A stretch of DNA of 64,000 nucleotides. It comes from Burkholderiaceae bacterium. Lineage in GTDB: Bacteria; Pseudomonadota; Gammaproteobacteria; Burkholderiales; Burkholderiaceae_C. A model generated the notes under the pieces. The model saw only the letters and a list, made by a program, of their open reading frames with translations. It made no database searches and was not told the origin of the DNA. The translations under genes and the position numbers were made by a program. The DNA lies in the NCBI GenBank assembly GCA_024235915.1, contig JACKLO010000009.1:248001-312000 (forward strand). Direction: 5' to 3'. Shown piece by piece: positions 61,188-64,000 of the stretch. The first letter of the stretch is position 1. Every line of letters starts with the position of its first letter.

Positions 61188-61969
61188 TGACGAAGCCCCT
61201 CGACGCCCTGTTTGACCGTGTGCAGGTTCCCCTGGGTACCTGGATCATGTCGGTCAGCCCGCTGGTCACCGAGGCCACCGGCCACGCCGGCTTCGACTGG
61301 GCGGTGCTGGACATGGAGCACACGCCGCTGGACCTGGCCGGGCTGGTGAGTCTGCTGCAGGCCAACCTGGGCTCGCCGATGCTGCCCATCGTGCGCGTGC
61401 CCTGGAACGACGCGGTCACCATCAAGCGCGTGCTCGACAGCGGTGCCCACACGCTGCTGGTGCCCTTCGTGCAGAACGCCGAGGAAGCCGCCGCTGCGGT
61501 GGCCGCCACGCGCTACCCGCCCGAGGGCGTGCGCGGCATGGCGGCGATGAGCCGCGCCTCGAAGTTCGGCACCGTGCCCGACCATTTCCGCCACGCCAAC
61601 AAGCAGGTGGGCGTGATCCTGCAGATCGAGACACCCACCGCGCTGGCCAACCTGGAGGCCATCGCCGCCGTGCCCGGCGTGGACGCGCTGTTCCTCGGCC
61701 CGGGTGACCTCAGCGGCACCATGGGCCTGCCCGGCCAGGTGGGGCACCCAGACGTGCAGGCGGCGATGCACGATGCCGCCCGGCGTGCGCGGGCCGCCGG
61801 CATCCGCATCGGCACCGTGATGGGCCAGGTGGAGCAGGTGCAGCAGATGCGCGACGCCGGCTACCACTTCGTGGGGCTGGCGTCGGACCTGGGGTTGTAC
61901 ATGCGCGCCTGCACCGGCGCGCTGAAGCAGCTGCGCGACAGCGCGCCTGGCGTCCACGGCAACTACTAG
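61187..61969 (+). CDS. HpcH/HpaI-family class II aldolase (2-keto-3-deoxy-acid type)
   Basis: 260 residues. Family motifs: GTWIMSVSPLVTEATGHAGFDWAVLDMEHTP (His/Asp), RVPWND, VILQIETPTALANLEAIAAV and VDALFLGPGDLSGTMG (metal Glu and Asp). These cleave 2-keto-3-deoxy acids to pyruvate plus an aldehyde. Start ATG overlaps the dehydratase stop by one base (TGATG), so dehydratase and aldolase form a two-step pathway from an aldonic or aldaric acid. Substrate may be a 2-keto-3-deoxy derivative of a pentonate or glucarate; sequence does not decide. Confidence 0.92.
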   Translation: MTKPLDALFDRVQVPLGTWIMSVSPLVTEATGHAGFDWAVLDMEHTPLDLAGLVSLLQANLGSPMLPIVRVPWNDAVTIKRVLDSGAHTLLVPFVQNAEEAAAAVAATRYPPEGVRGMAAMSRASKFGTVPDHFRHANKQVGVILQIETPTALANLEAIAAVPGVDALFLGPGDLSGTMGLPGQVGHPDVQAAMHDAARRARAAGIRIGTVMGQVEQVQQMRDAGYHFVGLASDLGLYMRACTGALKQLRDSAPGVHGNY

Positions 61970-61978
61970 GCGCGCGCC

Positions 61979-63043
<1,065 letters not shown>

Positions 63044-63072
63044 CTACTACACCCGGCACAAGGAGACTCCAC

Positions 63073-64000
63073 ATGCAACGTCGCACCACCCTTGCCGCCA
63101 TGGCCGCTCTCGGGGCCGCCGCCCTGCTGGCCGCCGGCACCGCCCAGGCCCAGACCACGCTGCGCGTGTTCTCCGGCGGTCAAAACCAGCGCCCTGACCT
63201 GATGCGCAAGCTCTTCGACCAGTACCAGGCGAAGAACCCCGGCGTGAAGATCGACATCGAGACCGGCGGCGCCACCAGCGAACTGCAGCGCCAGTACCTG
63301 AGCACGGTGCTCAACGCCAAGGACAGCGCCATCGACGTCTTCATGATCGACGTCGTCAACCCGGCGCAGTACTTCAGTAGCGGCTGGGTCGAGCCGCTGA
63401 ATGCCTACGTGGGCGAGCCGGCCCAGGCGATGTCGCCCTACCTGCCGGTCTACGCCAGCGCCAACGTGGTGGACGGCAAGATCGCCGCGCTGCCGGCCTT
63501 TGCCGACAGCATGTTCATGTACTACCGCAAGGACCTGCTGGCCAAGCACGGCATCGCCGAGCCCAGGACCTGGGACGAACTGGCTGCCGCCAGCAAGAAG
63601 GTCATGGCCGCCGAGGGCAACCCGGCACTGCAGGGCCTGAGCATCCAGGGCGCGCCGATCGAAGGCGCGGTCTGCACCTTCCTGCTGCCCTACTGGAGCC
63701 AAGGCAAGGAGTTCAACGACGGTGCCGGCAAGATGACGCTGGACAAGGCCGCGGCCACCAAGGGCCTGCAGGGCTGGCTGGGCCTGGTGGACCAGGGCGT
63801 GATGAAGAAGAACATCGCCGAGGTGAAGACCGGCGACACCGTCAACGAGTTCAAGGCCGGGCAGGTGGTCTTCGCCATCAACTGGGGCTTCGCCTGGGAC
63901 CGCTTCCAGGGCGACAAGGACAGCACCGTGCAGGGCAAGGTGGGCGTGATGCCGCTGCCCGCGGTGGCCGGCGGCAAGAGCGCCACCTGCATCGGCGGCT
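63073..64000 (+). CDS. ABC sugar substrate-binding protein, 3' truncated by the window
   Basis: 309 residues visible, open to the end of the window. Signal peptide MQRRTTLAAMAALGAAALLA with AQA cleavage region; ribosome site AAGGAGA. The mature part is a family 1 binding protein: TTLRVFSGGQNQRPDLMRKL, FDQYQAKNPGVKIDIETGG, PALPAFADSMFMYYRKDLLAKH-like IAALPAFADSMFMYYRKDLL. It presumably delivers the oligosaccharide or sugar acid that the dehydratase-aldolase pair uses. Full length should be about 410-420 residues. Confidence 0.92.
   Translation, partial: MQRRTTLAAMAALGAAALLAAGTAQAQTTLRVFSGGQNQRPDLMRKLFDQYQAKNPGVKIDIETGGATSELQRQYLSTVLNAKDSAIDVFMIDVVNPAQYFSSGWVEPLNAYVGEPAQAMSPYLPVYASANVVDGKIAALPAFADSMFMYYRKDLLAKHGIAEPRTWDELAAASKKVMAAEGNPALQGLSIQGAPIEGAVCTFLLPYWSQGKEFNDGAGKMTLDKAAATKGLQGWLGLVDQGVMKKNIAEVKTGDTVNEFKAGQVVFAINWGFAWDRFQGDKDSTVQGKVGVMPLPAVAGGKSATCIGG

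Overview
The window is about 64 kb of high-GC, gene-dense chromosome. Twin-arginine and classical export signals, TRAP and TTT transporters, a TamA/TamB pair, a PEP-CTERM protein and cytochrome c4 all suggest a Gram-negative betaproteobacterium. The most likely group is Burkholderiales of the Rubrivivax/Leptothrix/Ideonella type; this is an inference from gene content, not a database match.

Layout. 1-3.6 kb: a TRAP transporter (dctQ partial, dctM, and a convergent Tat-exported dctP) with an EAL-domain remnant between the two convergent units. 3.8-6.4 kb: pmbA divergent from darP-mogA. 6.4-11.6 kb: an alpha-glucan locus, with an exported pullulanase divergent from an exported GH13 amylase, then a SUMF1-fold protein. 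11.7-13.2 kb: a dipeptide-type binding protein. 13.3-16.4 kb: a copper island, copZ divergent from copA-cueR, with MerR-type dyads between them. 16.4-24.6 kb: an HD-GYP protein, cytochrome c4, a MoxR ATPase, a GNAT, an S9 peptidase, a GGDEF cyclase and a CoxE-like VWA protein. 24.6-30.6 kb: tamA-tamB.

30.7-39.9 kb is the most interesting part. It is a 9.2 kb integrated element in the 3' end of an intact tRNA-Arg(CCU) gene, bounded by 20-21 bp att repeats. It carries a P4-type tyrosine integrase, a RadC protein, an AlpA/Vis-like regulator and a large Toprim-DUF927 primase-helicase, plus small unknown genes and one orphan of about 313 residues. Two octamer families organise it. GTGCGGAA occurs six times near the left end and six times, on the opposite strand, inside the 5' part of radC about 6.7 kb away. 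GGGGGTAC and close variants lie near both att sites. I read the first as a split replication origin, like ori and crr of phage P4, and the second as integrase arm sites. Both readings are inference.

40-45.8 kb: a PEP-CTERM protein, a ferric-type ABC permease and ATPase around a candidate Fur box, a C-terminal processing protease and MoeB. 45.8-55.5 kb: a catabolic cluster that looks like sulfolactate degradation (suyAB, two sulfolactate-type dehydrogenases comC and slcC, a TTT transporter, and a UTRA regulator next to a perfect 20 bp palindrome). A D-malate/tartrate-type dehydrogenase and its divergent LysR regulator sit inside it. 55.5-58.3 kb: LOG protein, RluA-type pseudouridine synthase and tRNA hydroxylase TrhO. 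58.3-64 kb: a sugar-acid catabolism and uptake operon (LacI-type regulator divergent from dehydratase, aldolase, ABC ATPase and binding protein). A gluconate-type operator there runs into the dehydratase start codon. The last gene is cut by the window end.
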